From contig NC_015500.1 of the NCBI RefSeq assembly GCF_000212415.1, positions 558,001 to 622,000 of the forward strand: DNA of 64,000 nt, written 5' to 3'. Source of the DNA: Treponema brennaborense DSM 12168. Lineage in GTDB: Bacteria; Spirochaetota; Spirochaetia; Treponematales; Treponemataceae. Under the pieces are notes generated by a model, which searched no databases, was not told the DNA's origin, and saw only the letters and a list, made by a program, of their open reading frames with translations. How positions within the stretch are numbered: position 1 is the stretch's first letter; the number at the start of each line of letters is the position of its first letter. Below, one piece after another: positions 46,313 to 54,272 of the stretch. The position numbers and the translations under genes were made by a program.

Positions 46313-46397
46313 GGAGCGGTGTCCGAGTGGTTTAAGGAGGCGGTCTTGAAAACCGTTGTGCCGAAAGGTACCGGGGGTTCGAATCCCCCCTGCTCCG
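46313..46397 (+). tRNA. tRNA-Ser (TGA anticodon)
   Basis: Acceptor GGAGCGG pairs with CTGCTCC (one G-T). The D-stem TCC/GGA, anticodon loop CTTGAAA (TGA, reading UCA), a long variable arm typical of serine tRNAs and T-loop TTCGAAT are all present. No encoded CCA. Confidence 0.95.
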
Positions 46398-46466
46398 GTT
46401 GCCGATAACGTTCCGATTCTGAAAAGGGCATGTTTGCAGACAGGGTAATTCCTCTGTTGCGGTTAA

Positions 46467-46551
46467 GGAAGCGTGGTAGAGCGGTAATACAACGGATTGC
46501 TAATCCGTCGGTTCTTCACAGGCCGGGCAGGTTCGACTCCTGTCGCTTCCG
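46467..46551 (+). tRNA. tRNA-Ser (GCT anticodon)
   Basis: Acceptor GGAAGCG pairs with CGCTTCC, anticodon loop TTGCTAA (GCT, reading AGC/AGU), long variable arm, T-loop TTCGACT. No encoded CCA. Confidence 0.95.
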
Positions 46552-46559
46552 TTTATTTT

Positions 46560-46633
46560 GAGACTATAGCTCAGCTGGATAGAGCGTCAGATTGCGGATC
46601 TGAAGGCCGGTGGTTCGAATCCACTTAGTCTCG
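46560..46633 (+). tRNA. tRNA-Arg (GCG anticodon)
   Basis: Acceptor GAGACTA pairs perfectly with TAGTCTC, anticodon stem TCAGA/TCTGA and loop TTGCGGA give anticodon GCG (reading CGC), T-loop TTCGAAT. Bacteria usually decode CGC with an inosine-modified ACG tRNA, so a genomically encoded GCG is unusual. Confidence 0.92.
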
Positions 46634-46664
46634 TACAGGGTGATACCTGGAAAAATGTTCTGCT

Positions 46665-46749
46665 GGAGAGATGCGAGAGCGGTCGAATCGGGCGGTCTCG
46701 AAAACCGTTGTACCGCAAGGTACCGGGGGTTCGAATCCCCCTCTCTCCG
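46665..46749 (+). tRNA. tRNA-Ser (CGA anticodon)
   Basis: Acceptor GGAGAGA pairs with TCTCTCC, D-stem CGA/TCG, anticodon loop CTCGAAA (CGA, reading UCG), long variable arm, T-loop TTCGAAT. Confidence 0.95.
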
Positions 46750-46860
46750 TTGTAAAGAAACGGTGCTTGTTTTTTTGCGTGTGCGGAGAGGATTCGGACT
46801 TGGAATATTTCACGTCGATTCTGAACTAATCCCGCAATAAAATAGGTACGCGTTGTTTTT

Positions 46861-46945
46861 GGAAAGATGTCCGAGTGGTCGATGGTGCAGTCTTGGAAAG
46901 GCTGTGTACCGAAAGGTACCGGGGGTTCGAATCCCCCTCTTTCCG
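46861..46945 (+). tRNA. tRNA-Ser (GGA anticodon)
   Basis: Acceptor GGAAAGA pairs with TCTTTCC, anticodon loop TTGGAAA (GGA, reading UCC/UCU), long variable arm, T-loop TTCGAAT. The outer D-stem pair is a mismatch. Its 3' end is repeated 180 bases downstream. Confidence 0.95.
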
Positions 46946-47134
46946 CTTAGTGATAGTTTGATATGTAATACCGGAAGCGGTGTAACGTTCGGGGGATTTG
47001 AAGCGGAATCCGCGCCGAGCGAATGCGAGGAAAAGCGGACAGGGATGTACGCGGCAGCGGATGAAGCCGGGACGCAGCGAGCGTTCAGGATGTACGCGAG
47101 CGGAGTCCGAATCCCCCTCTTTCCGCTTAGTGAT
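46928..47134. repeat. Direct repeat of the tRNA-Ser(GGA) 3' tail flanking 153 bases
   Basis: A 27-base block beginning CGAATCCCCCTCTTTCCGC occurs at 46928-46954 (inside and just past the tRNA) and at 47108-47134. Similarity continues weakly for about 22 bases further (both sides reach ATACCGGAA). The second copy has no upstream cloverleaf half. No integrase or other ORF sits between, so it may be a remnant attachment site or a contracted tRNA array. Confidence 0.7.
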
Positions 47135-47163
47135 GGTTCGGTGTTCATACCGGAATCAGTAAA

Positions 47164-47189
47164 AACCGGCATCCGTGCCGGTGTTTTTT
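47164..47189 (+). terminator. Terminator at the end of the tRNA cluster
   Basis: ACCGGCA-TCCG-TGCCGGT, a perfect seven-pair stem, then G and seven T. Confidence 0.85.
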
Positions 47190-47205
47190 TATGAGACTCT
47201 TGCGA

Positions 47206-47306
47206 TGAGTCCAGGTGCTATGCAAGAAATTGCTGCCGAACCCCGTCAGATTCGGAAGAAAGCAGCGGTAGGCGGATAATTTCTGTGCCGTAGATTACCT
47301 GGGCTC
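47206..47306 (+). ncRNA. ffs: Signal recognition particle RNA (4.5S type)
   Basis: The outer stem GAGTCCAGGT/ACCTGGGCTC closes a long hairpin whose tip is the SRP domain IV: GTCAG...TTCGGAAGAAAGCAGC, with a GGAA tetraloop and the AGCAG/GTCAG internal loop that binds Ffh. The size of about 101 bases matches short bacterial 4.5S RNAs. It lies between a terminator upstream and its own terminator downstream. Ends are estimated from pairing. Confidence 0.88.
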
Positions 47307-47325
47307 TTCGGAAGGGTTTTTTTTT
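47304..47325 (+). terminator. Terminator of the SRP RNA gene
   Basis: A small hairpin CTCTT-CGG-AAGGG overlaps the end of the RNA and is followed by nine T. Confidence 0.75.
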
Positions 47326-47355
47326 GCGGTACGCTCGAATAAGCGGGAGGTACGT

Positions 47356-47967
47356 GTGCTTTGGATTGAAATTCTCGGGTACGTTTCGTCTTTTTTGGTC
47401 TTGATTTCACTTTCCATGAAATCGCTGGTAAAACTGCGGTTTTTGAACGCGCTCGGAAGTCTGTTTTTTGCGTTGTTCGGTTTGGTTTCCCGCTCGTATC
47501 CGACCGCTTTTATGAACGTCTGCATCGTCGTGATCGATATCATGTATCTGTACCGGCTGTTCAATACGAAAGATAAATTCGATATTCTGCAAGTTAAATC
47601 GGATGATCCGGTGTTTCTGTTTTTCTGTGAAAAAAATCGGGAAGAACTCGACGCGTTGTTCGGATTCGACGCGCTTTCCCGCGCGCAGGAAGCGGCCTTT
47701 TTTTTCCGAAACAACGACATCGCGGGTTTGCTTGCTTTTACGCGGACGGAAGGTTCCGGTGCGCGTATTTGCATCGATTACGTAACGCCCCGGTATCGCG
47801 ACGGTGCGGTCGGCCGCCACTTTTTTGTAAAAGATCTTTCTTTCTGGCACGACCGGAATATCGATGAACTTGAAATTTATGCGCCGGCCAAAGAGCATAT
47901 CCGATATCTTGAAAAAATGGGTTTCCGGCAGGACAACGATCCTGCAACCTGGAAAAAAACTCTGTAG
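47356..47967 (+). CDS. YgjV-like membrane protein with GNAT-like C-terminal domain
   Basis: A 203-residue protein from a GTG start preceded by GGGAGG. Residues 1-75 carry three hydrophobic helices resembling YgjV/inner-membrane family proteins (LGYVSSFLVLISLSMKSL, LNALGSLFFALFGLVSRSYPTAFMNVCIVVIDIMYLYRLF). From about 80 to 203 it looks like a small acetyltransferase-fold domain: ICIDYVTPRYRDGAVGRHFFVKDL (acetyl-CoA-binding loop region), then KEHIRYLEKMGFRQ, a typical GNAT ending. The combination appears to be a membrane-anchored GNAT; the substrate is unknown. It follows the SRP RNA gene and ends in a hairpin terminator. Confidence 0.75.
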   Translation: MLWIEILGYVSSFLVLISLSMKSLVKLRFLNALGSLFFALFGLVSRSYPTAFMNVCIVVIDIMYLYRLFNTKDKFDILQVKSDDPVFLFFCEKNREELDALFGFDALSRAQEAAFFFRNNDIAGLLAFTRTEGSGARICIDYVTPRYRDGAVGRHFFVKDLSFWHDRNIDELEIYAPAKEHIRYLEKMGFRQDNDPATWKKTL

Positions 47968-47982
47968 CGGAGCGATTTCCGC

Positions 47983-48005
47983 AAAACGGTGACTTTCTCC
48001 GTTTT
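47983..48005. terminator. Hairpin between the GNAT-like gene and pyrC
   Basis: AAAACGG and CCGTTTT form a seven-pair stem; usable from either side of the convergent genes. Confidence 0.65.
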
Positions 48006-48018
48006 ATCTCCGCGTTTT

Positions 48019-49533
48019 CTAATCCCGCTTAAACACGCAGATTCCGCGGCGGTACGTTGCCCGAACCGTTCCGCTCAGCGTCCGCCCTTCAAGCGGCGTA
48101 TAAGTGCCTTTTGAAAAGAAATTTTTACCTGAAACCTGCCATTCGGCGTTCGGATCCGTAAACACGAGGTCCGCGGCGAATCCCGGCGACAGCAGCCCTT
48201 TCGGACACGCCGTTTTGTCGAGGCCGAGCAGTCGTGCCGGTGCAGCGGACATCAATTCGGACAGTTTGCGGGCGCTGATAATACCCGTCTGCACCAATTC
48301 CGTATGACACGCCGCAAACGCCGTTTCAAGCCCGCTGAAGCCCGGAGCTCCCGCCGCTTTGTCGGCCGCGGTGTGCGGTGCGTGATCAGTTGCGATGACG
48401 TCGACGGTGCCGTCTCTGATTCCTTCAATAACGGCGAGTCGGTCGCTTTCGCTTCTGACCGGCGGATTTACGATATGGCGCAGATCTGTTCCGCGCGTAA
48501 CGCTGAGCGTGATGTGGTGAGGCGTCGCTTCACACGTCGCGTTTTGCCCCGAGCGTTTTGCTGCTCGTACGGCGGCGAGCGACCGGGCGGTGCTGACGTG
48601 CGCAATGTGGATACGGCAGTCTGCTGCTGCGGCGAGTGCGAGATTTCTGAGCGTGGCCGTGTCTTCGGCGAGTGCCAGCAGATCGTTCGCCCGGGTGAGC
48701 AGCGTTTCCGCGCGCCGCACGGCGGCGGCCTTCGCCGAGTTGTCCGCCGAGTCGGCTGAGTCCGCCGCGGCGTATGACGCGAGTGCGTCGGTGCGGTACG
48801 GTTTTGCGGCGGCGGCGAGGGAAGCGTCTTCGCAGTGGCAGGAGACGATAAGATTGCGGTCCGCGCATTTTTTCATTGCTGCAAGCATGACCGCGGCGGA
48901 CGCGACGTCCCGGCCGTCTTCGGTAACCACGGGAATCGCTTCTGATTCGGGCGTTTTCCCGGGAACGTACGGCGGTATCCCGTCCAGATGCGCAGTGTCT
49001 TCGCCGCCGAATCCGGCGGTAAGGCTGACCGTTTGAAATACGTCGGCAAGGGCGAACGCGGCCGCTTCCGCACGTATGCGCTGTGCGGCCGCCGCGCTCG
49101 ACACGACGGGAACCGTGTTCGGCATCAGTACGAGCGTGCCGAATCCGCCTGCCGCGGCCGCGTGCAGGGCGCTGCCGAGGTCTTCTTTTTCAGGCTGTCC
49201 CGGATATCGGAAGTGTGCGTGCATGTCTATGAACGCCGGCTGTACGGTCAGTCCGCGTGCGTCGACGAGTTCCGCCGGTTTTTCGCCGGCGCCGCTATTT
49301 CCGGTGAGAGTGCTATTTCCGGCGAAAGTGCTATTTCCGGCGAAAGCTACGACTGCTTTTTCCGCCGCCGCGCGGTCGGTAAAGTCGCCTTTCAGCACGG
49401 CCCGTATCGTGCCGTGCCCGATTATCAGCGCGCCGCTGCAGTCGGTGTCTGCGTCGAGCAGCCTCGCGTTATAGATGCAGCAAAGCCTGCTGCCGTTTTG
49501 CGCGGCTTCCGCCGTGTGCCGTTCGCCATTCAT
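48019..49533 (-). CDS. pyrC: Dihydroorotase (class I)
   Basis: A 504-residue amidohydrolase of pyrimidine synthesis. Landmarks: DMHAHFRYPG (metal His pair, residue ~115), GFGTLVLMPNT, SCHCEDA, IHIAHVSTARSLAAV, DVIATDHAPHT (metal Asp). It is longer than usual because of an insertion near residues 65-87 made of three FAGNST-like hexapeptides (18-bp repeats at 49294-49347), in the N-terminal small domain away from the active site. Its ATG overlaps the pyrI stop by one base. Together pyrB, pyrI and pyrC give carbamoyl-aspartate and dihydroorotate. Confidence 0.93.
   Translation of the reverse strand: MNGERHTAEAAQNGSRLCCIYNARLLDADTDCSGALIIGHGTIRAVLKGDFTDRAAAEKAVVAFAGNSTFAGNSTLTGNSGAGEKPAELVDARGLTVQPAFIDMHAHFRYPGQPEKEDLGSALHAAAAGGFGTLVLMPNTVPVVSSAAAAQRIRAEAAAFALADVFQTVSLTAGFGGEDTAHLDGIPPYVPGKTPESEAIPVVTEDGRDVASAAVMLAAMKKCADRNLIVSCHCEDASLAAAAKPYRTDALASYAAADSADSADNSAKAAAVRRAETLLTRANDLLALAEDTATLRNLALAAAADCRIHIAHVSTARSLAAVRAAKRSGQNATCEATPHHITLSVTRGTDLRHIVNPPVRSESDRLAVIEGIRDGTVDVIATDHAPHTAADKAAGAPGFSGLETAFAACHTELVQTGIISARKLSELMSAAPARLLGLDKTACPKGLLSPGFAADLVFTDPNAEWQVSGKNFFSKGTYTPLEGRTLSGTVRATYRRGICVFKRD
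49294..49347. repeat. In-frame 18-bp tandem repeat inside pyrC
   Basis: Three units GCTATTTCCGGYGARAGY at 49294, 49312 and 49330 encode six residues each. A length change keeps the frame. Confidence 0.8.
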
Positions 49534-49973
49534 CAGAATACCTCACCCACGCCCGCGCGGTATAATTCGTCGCAGTATTCGCAGCGGTATTCCGACCGTT
49601 TTTTATCGACGAGCAGAAACACGTGCGGCAGATAAGGTTCGGTACTGGTAATGCAGCGGGGATTTTTGCATTTTATGATGTTTTCGACCCGTTCCGGCAG
49701 CGACAGCGTTATTTTGCGCGTGATGTGTTCGTTTGAAACGACGTTGACGGTGATGTTCGGATCTATGAAACCGAGTACGGAGTAGTCGATGTTGATGATA
49801 TTGTCGAGTTTGATGATGTCTTTGCGTCCGAGCTGCTTGGACGAGACGTTCATGATCAGTGCGACGCAGAAATTGACTTTATCGAGTCCGAGCCATGAAA
49901 AGATACGCGGACCGGTTCCCGCGCGGATATGGTCTATGACGAGACCGTTTTTTATCGTATCGACGTGCAGCAT
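49533..49973 (-). CDS. pyrI: Aspartate carbamoyltransferase regulatory chain
   Basis: A 146-residue PyrI: the allosteric domain ([18 protein letters not shown]...[26 protein letters not shown]) and a zinc domain with CKNPRC and CEYCDE supplying the four cysteines that bind the catalytic chain. Allosteric nucleotide control of ATCase is therefore likely. Both ends share one base with neighbours: TAATG with pyrB and TGATG with pyrC, a tightly coupled operon. Confidence 0.95.
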   Translation of the reverse strand: MLHVDTIKNGLVIDHIRAGTGPRIFSWLGLDKVNFCVALIMNVSSKQLGRKDIIKLDNIINIDYSVLGFIDPNITVNVVSNEHITRKITLSLPERVENIIKCKNPRCITSTEPYLPHVFLLVDKKRSEYRCEYCDELYRAGVGEVF

Positions 49974-50896
49974 TATAAAGCTCCTGTTAATTTGGCGATC
50001 AGCGCCATGCGGGCGAACATACCGTATTTTACCTGCTTGAAGTACGCGGCGCGCGGGTCGGCGTCCACTTCGGGCGATATTTCGTTGACGCGCGGCAGCG
50101 GGTGCAGGACGATCATTGAATCTTTGGCGAGTTTCATTTTTTCGCGATTGAGGATGTAACTGTCTTTGAGGCGGATGTAATCCTGTTCGTTGAAAAAGCG
50201 TTCCGCCTGTACGCGGGTCATGTACAGGATGTCGAGGTCGCCGATGACGTCTTCCAGACGCAGCGATTCCGAATACGCGATGCCGGACGGTTTGATAACT
50301 TGGGAAACGATGTATTCGGGAATCGTCAGTTCCGGCGGGCTGATAAGGACGAACGTATTGTTCTTGTAGCGGCTCATCGCTTTTGCCAGACTGTGCACGG
50401 TTCGCCCGAAGCGGAGATCGCCGCAGAACCCGATTGTGTGTCCGTCCAAATCGCCTTTCAGCGAGCGGATCGTGAGCAAGTCGGTGAGCGTTTGCGTCGG
50501 ATGGTGGTGTCCGCCGTCGCCGGCGTTGATGACGGGTACGGCGGAATACTGCGAGGCGACCAGCGCCGAACCTTCTTTGGGGTTGCGCATCGCGATGACG
50601 TCCGCGTAGGAGGAGACGACCCGAATCGTGTCTGCGAGGGTTTCGCCTTTGGTCGATGATGTCGACGCCGCGTCCGCGAATCCGAGCGTCGAACCGCCGA
50701 GTCTGAGCATGGCCGCTTCAAAGGAAAGCCGCGTTCTGGTGCTCGGCTCAAAAAAAAGTGCCGCAAGAATTTTCCCGCGGCACACATCGGTAAAAGCAGA
50801 AGGATCGACGATAATTTGTTCTGCAAGGGAACAAATTTCATCAATTTCCTGCACTGTCAGATCTGCTGGTTCTATCAGGTGACGTCCTTTCAGCAT
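49973..50896 (-). CDS. pyrB: Aspartate carbamoyltransferase catalytic chain
   Basis: A 307-residue catalytic chain that joins carbamoyl phosphate to aspartate. Landmarks: [13 protein letters not shown] (carbamoyl-phosphate loop), [28 protein letters not shown] and [11 protein letters not shown]. The ATG at 50894-50896 is chosen because GGAGG lies seven bases upstream; an earlier in-frame codon would add 16 unconserved residues. First gene of the pyrB-pyrI-pyrC operon, with its promoter at 50915-50944. Confidence 0.95.
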   Translation of the reverse strand: MLKGRHLIEPADLTVQEIDEICSLAEQIIVDPSAFTDVCRGKILAALFFEPSTRTRLSFEAAMLRLGGSTLGFADAASTSSTKGETLADTIRVVSSYADVIAMRNPKEGSALVASQYSAVPVINAGDGGHHHPTQTLTDLLTIRSLKGDLDGHTIGFCGDLRFGRTVHSLAKAMSRYKNNTFVLISPPELTIPEYIVSQVIKPSGIAYSESLRLEDVIGDLDILYMTRVQAERFFNEQDYIRLKDSYILNREKMKLAKDSMIVLHPLPRVNEISPEVDADPRAAYFKQVKYGMFARMALIAKLTGAL

Positions 50897-50914
50897 ACAA
50901 CCTCCATTCCGGTT

Positions 50915-50944
50915 ATCATACCACGCCGCCCGTGATAAAATCAA
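50915..50944 (-). promoter_or_regulatory. Promoter of the pyrBIC operon
   Basis: On the minus strand TTGATT (50939-50944) and TATGAT (50915-50920) are 18 bases apart. The leader is short (about 12 bases), leaving no room for a translated attenuator. Confidence 0.6.
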
Positions 50945-51034
50945 TGGATTCCGGCGTAAAAACTGCGGCGCGGCGATTATCGTGTTCCCGCTACGCAGCC
51001 TGCACCCGTTCCCGCGGCACTCAGCGTGTTCCCG

Positions 51035-52471
51035 TTACGCGTCGGTGGGAACGCTTTTCTTATACAAATGGTTGTGCTCGAAGTCTGCGTACGGTTCGGG
51101 CTTGCCGAAATAATACCCCTGCACGTACGTACAGCCGCATTTTTTGAGAAACGCGACCTGTTCGCCGGTTTCTATACCTTCGGCGACTATTTCAAAATCC
51201 AGATTGCGCAGCATGGTGATGATCGACGCGACGATTATCTGACCGTTTTCCGTATCGAGTGAAGAATCGAAAAATCCCTTATCGATTTTGATGATATCGG
51301 CTTCACTGCCCTGCAGCATGTTCAGCGTCGAAAGTCCCGAGCCGAAGTCGTCCATCGACGTTTTGAATCCCAGCTTTCTCAGCTGCCGGAATTGATTGCG
51401 GACTTGCTGCGAATCTTCCACGATGGCGCTTTCGGTGATTTCAAATTCGATCAGATTATACGGTATCCCGTGTTTGTCGACGATGAGCTGGATATCGTGC
51501 ACGTAGTTCGGATTGTAGATGTGCAGCCGGGACTGGTTTACCGAAACCGGAATTCCCGGATGACCTTCGCTGATCCAGGCTTTGATCAAGCCGCACACGT
51601 GATCGAGCATGTACATATCGAGCTGCGTTATGAATCCGTTTTCTTCAAATGCCGGAATGAACGAATCGGGATAGATGAATTCCGTTCCGTTGAGCTTCCA
51701 CCGGACGAGCGCTTCCGCGCCGGACAGAATCGGCTGTTCATCCAGTATCGCGTATTTCGGCTGCAGATATATCAGAAATTCTTCTTTTTCAAGCGAAGAA
51801 TGCATGTAGCGCGTGATTTTGTTTTTCCGGTCGAGTCTCTGCTGTAATTTTTCATCAAAAAACGAAGCGGTACTGTGGCTGATATTGATGATGTTTTCAC
51901 GCGCTTCAAACGCGCAGTCCGACAGCGTTTGAAACGATTTGTGCTCGTCGTCCGGTTTCAGTTCGTACAAACCGCAGCGGCACGTTATCCGGTAGTCCAT
52001 GGTGTCGGAACTGAAAATGGTGTTTTCGGCTATTCTGAAAAAAGTTTCCAGCCGGTTGAGCATGTATCCTCTTTCCGGACATTCCAGCAGCAAAAGAAAT
52101 TTGTCTTCCGCAAACCGGCAGTACAATTCGTTTGGCGTAACGCGCGATTTAATCAGTCCGTATATGCTGCGCAGCACCCGGTCTCCCGCCTCGTATCCGA
52201 AAATGGCGTTCACCGCGCGGAAGTTGTAGATGTCGAACAAGGCGAGTGCGTATCGGGAAGAAAACACGTCTTTCTTTTTTTCAAATTCCCGTTTGAATTT
52301 CGTGTAATTGAACGAACCGGTCAGCTGATCGTGGAACGCGAGATAGTTTATTTCTTTTTTCGTATTCCGTTTGAGTATCGAAATCAGTGAAAACAGGAAC
52401 AGAATGATTACGACGACGACGCCGGACAGCAGCATGGACGCTATCTGGATATTTCTCTGTTTTTCCTGCAA
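51035..52471 (-). CDS. Degenerate GGDEF plus EAL phosphodiesterase: 3' part of an amber-split Cache-GGDEF-EAL gene
   Basis: A 478-residue frame beginning TTG just after an in-frame TAG (52475-52477). It has a membrane helix near residues 12-33, a GGDEF domain whose signature is degraded to RFAEDKF (probably inactive), and an EAL domain with the full catalytic set: EALVRW, SVNQSRL, EITESAI, DDFGSGLS, KIDKGFFD, EGIET. The EAL domain should cleave cyclic di-GMP. No ribosome binding site precedes the TTG. The upstream Cache domain is in the same reading frame, so a single codon separates sensor from output. Translation could occur only by read-through or internal start. Confidence 0.82.
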   Translation of the reverse strand: MQEKQRNIQIASMLLSGVVVVIILFLFSLISILKRNTKKEINYLAFHDQLTGSFNYTKFKREFEKKKDVFSSRYALALFDIYNFRAVNAIFGYEAGDRVLRSIYGLIKSRVTPNELYCRFAEDKFLLLLECPERGYMLNRLETFFRIAENTIFSSDTMDYRITCRCGLYELKPDDEHKSFQTLSDCAFEARENIINISHSTASFFDEKLQQRLDRKNKITRYMHSSLEKEEFLIYLQPKYAILDEQPILSGAEALVRWKLNGTEFIYPDSFIPAFEENGFITQLDMYMLDHVCGLIKAWISEGHPGIPVSVNQSRLHIYNPNYVHDIQLIVDKHGIPYNLIEFEITESAIVEDSQQVRNQFRQLRKLGFKTSMDDFGSGLSTLNMLQGSEADIIKIDKGFFDSSLDTENGQIIVASIITMLRNLDFEIVAEGIETGEQVAFLKKCGCTYVQGYYFGKPEPYADFEHNHLYKKSVPTDA

Positions 52472-52474
52472 AAT

Positions 52475-53329
52475 CTACGTCGGCGCAACGAGGATCAGAA
52501 ACCAGTCGTTGATGGCGAGCGGCTGATACGTTACGAACTGTTCGGCACTGCCGGGCAGTTTGAATCCGAACGAACCGCGTTTGCCGGCTTTAAGATTGGC
52601 AAGAAACGCGTCGTAGGAATACGTCTGTTCAAAGTCGTTGTCAAGAAAATTGTCCGGATTTCCCGCCGTATCCGCATATTTTGATAATATGAGTATGTTT
52701 CCATTTGAATCGATAATATGGAATCGTGCCAAACCGCCGAAGACCGGCAGTTCGACTTGTTTTTGCAGTTCTGCTTCCGAAATGATGCCGCACAGAATGC
52801 CGCACAGAATGCCGTGGACTGCTGAGTCGCTATCCGCATATATCGGTACGCTGATCGTAAAAGACGGCACGTTCGTTTTAAAATCTTTTTTGAACGCTTC
52901 TATGGCGATTTTCCCTGCAAGGGAATCGTGAAAATAATTACGATGCAGAAAATTTCCCGACAGCACGTCGATATTTTTGTCTATACCGATGCCGATGCCG
53001 TTCGGATCAATGACGCCGATACGGTCGAATTGGTTCGTTACCAGTTGTTTCCGCAGCACGGTCATAGTGTTGTTTTCGTCGATTTCCGACCAGCCGATGA
53101 CGGCGGCGAGCGTTTCAAGCGAATCGATGTAGCATTTGATGCGGTTCCGAAACGCCGTCGCCGTTTTTTCCGTTATTTCATACATGTACGTTTGCAGGTT
53201 TTCCTTTTCAAGATTGTCCAGATATCTGATGTACAGGCTGCAGAAAAATAACGTGATGCAAATGACGATGAGGAAGCTTATGGGAATGCCGATAGCTTTT
53301 TTAAAGCCGTATTTTCTATTATATATCAT
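52475..53329 (-). CDS. Cache-type extracytoplasmic sensor: 5' part of an amber-split c-di-GMP gene
   Basis: The 284 residues have an N-terminal membrane helix (about 11-32) and a double-Cache-like extracytoplasmic domain (FDRIGVIDPNGIGIGIDKNI...FLHRNYFHDSLAG...TISVPIYADSDSAVHG...NDWFLILVAPT). The frame stops at TAG (52475-52477), directly before the second membrane helix and the GGDEF/EAL domains, which continue in the same frame. One substitution restoring a sense codon would give a protein of about 763 residues. As it stands the product is a sensor tethered by one helix with no output domain. Confidence 0.8.
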   Translation of the reverse strand: MIYNRKYGFKKAIGIPISFLIVICITLFFCSLYIRYLDNLEKENLQTYMYEITEKTATAFRNRIKCYIDSLETLAAVIGWSEIDENNTMTVLRKQLVTNQFDRIGVIDPNGIGIGIDKNIDVLSGNFLHRNYFHDSLAGKIAIEAFKKDFKTNVPSFTISVPIYADSDSAVHGILCGILCGIISEAELQKQVELPVFGGLARFHIIDSNGNILILSKYADTAGNPDNFLDNDFEQTYSYDAFLANLKAGKRGSFGFKLPGSAEQFVTYQPLAINDWFLILVAPT

Positions 53330-53498
53330 AATGTATGAATAATTAAAACATGAAAATAATGCCGTGTCAATGAAAAATATGCAGCGTCGGTAAAAGGAAT
53401 GCTTTTTTATACTTACGATTTACGCTTGCGGCAGCGTGTTTTTAATGTTAGTATGTTCGCAGTTAGAACAAACGAATTGCAGGTTTGAGGAGGTTTTC

Positions 53499-53975
53499 AT
53501 GGGTTCGTACGCAGGCGATATGATCGCCAATTTGACGACGCTGCCGCCGGTGCCGCAGCTTGACGGCGCGATCAAGCTGAAGCGGGTATACGCCGGAGAT
53601 AAAAGCGAAGTGCTTGAGTTTATCCGCAGCAATTTCAATCAGACCTGGGTGAACGAGGCTGAAGCCGCACTTTCCCAGAATCCGATTGCGTGTTTTATCG
53701 CGACGGAAAACGGCCGGATTTTGGGATTCGCCTGTTACGACGCGACGGCGAAAGGCTTTTTCGGTCCGACGGGCGTTACGGAAGCGGCGCGCGGCCGGAA
53801 TGTCGGAAAAGCGCTGCTTATTCGCACTATGGAGGCGATGCGCGAAGCGGGCTACGGCTACGCGATCATCGGCTGGACCGACGTGGACGGTTTTTACCGG
53901 AAAGCGGTCGGCGCCGAGTATATTCCCGGCGGAACTCCCGAAAACAGCGTGTATTCACGGATGGTTTCCCGCTGA
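53499..53975 (+). CDS. GNAT-family N-acetyltransferase
   Basis: A 158-residue acetyltransferase. GFACYDATAKGFFGPTGVTEAARGRNVGKALLIRTMEAM spans the core beta-sheet and the acetyl-CoA pyrophosphate loop (RGRNVGKAL), followed by GYAIIGWTDVDGFYRKAVGAEYIP. GAGGAGG is seven bases before the ATG; the frame extends 21 codons further upstream without conservation. Substrate unknown. It is followed by a 61-bp tandem array and the first MATE transporter. Confidence 0.88.
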   Translation: MGSYAGDMIANLTTLPPVPQLDGAIKLKRVYAGDKSEVLEFIRSNFNQTWVNEAEAALSQNPIACFIATENGRILGFACYDATAKGFFGPTGVTEAARGRNVGKALLIRTMEAMREAGYGYAIIGWTDVDGFYRKAVGAEYIPGGTPENSVYSRMVSR

Positions 53976-54066
53976 TTTTCTTACGGTTCCACACAGGCGG
54001 CGCGGAACCGGCGAGGCGCGCCTTGCCGTAATAAGCTGCGGCGGCGCGGTACGTTTGTGCAGCTCC

Positions 54067-54228
54067 GCCGTTTCGCGACGCCGGATTCGCGTAGTGCCGC
54101 GCCTCAAATTCGGGCCGGTGACCGTCTGCCGTTTCGCGCTGCCGTGTTCGCGTAGTGCCGCGCCTCAAATTCGGGCCGGTGACCGTCTGCCGTTTCGCGC
54201 TGCCGTGTTCGCGTAGTGCCGCGCTGCC
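54067..54228. repeat. 61-bp tandem repeat
   Basis: The block beginning GTAGTGCCGCGCCTCAAATT recurs with a 61-base period at 54091, 54152 and 54213 (last partial), with a diverged partial copy upstream. Together with the GNAT 3' flank this accounts for 53976-54272. Confidence 0.85.
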
Positions 54229-54259
54229 GCCGCCGCTAGCCGAATCGTTTTTTTAACGG

Positions 54260-54265
54260 TATATT
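54260..54265 (+). promoter_or_regulatory. -10 hexamer of the first MATE gene, leaderless candidate
   Basis: TATATT ends seven bases before the ATG and there is no ribosome binding site. The -35 is weak. Confidence 0.35.
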
Positions 54266-54272
54266 TAAACAC

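Noticed and set aside
46928-47134. An active mobile element at the tRNA-Ser repeat
   Set aside because: Only 153 bases are enclosed, with no integrase or terminal repeats; at most a scar.
46610-47194. Open frames across the tRNA cluster on both strands
   Set aside because: They run through tRNA genes; similarity between them only reflects repeated tRNA sequence.
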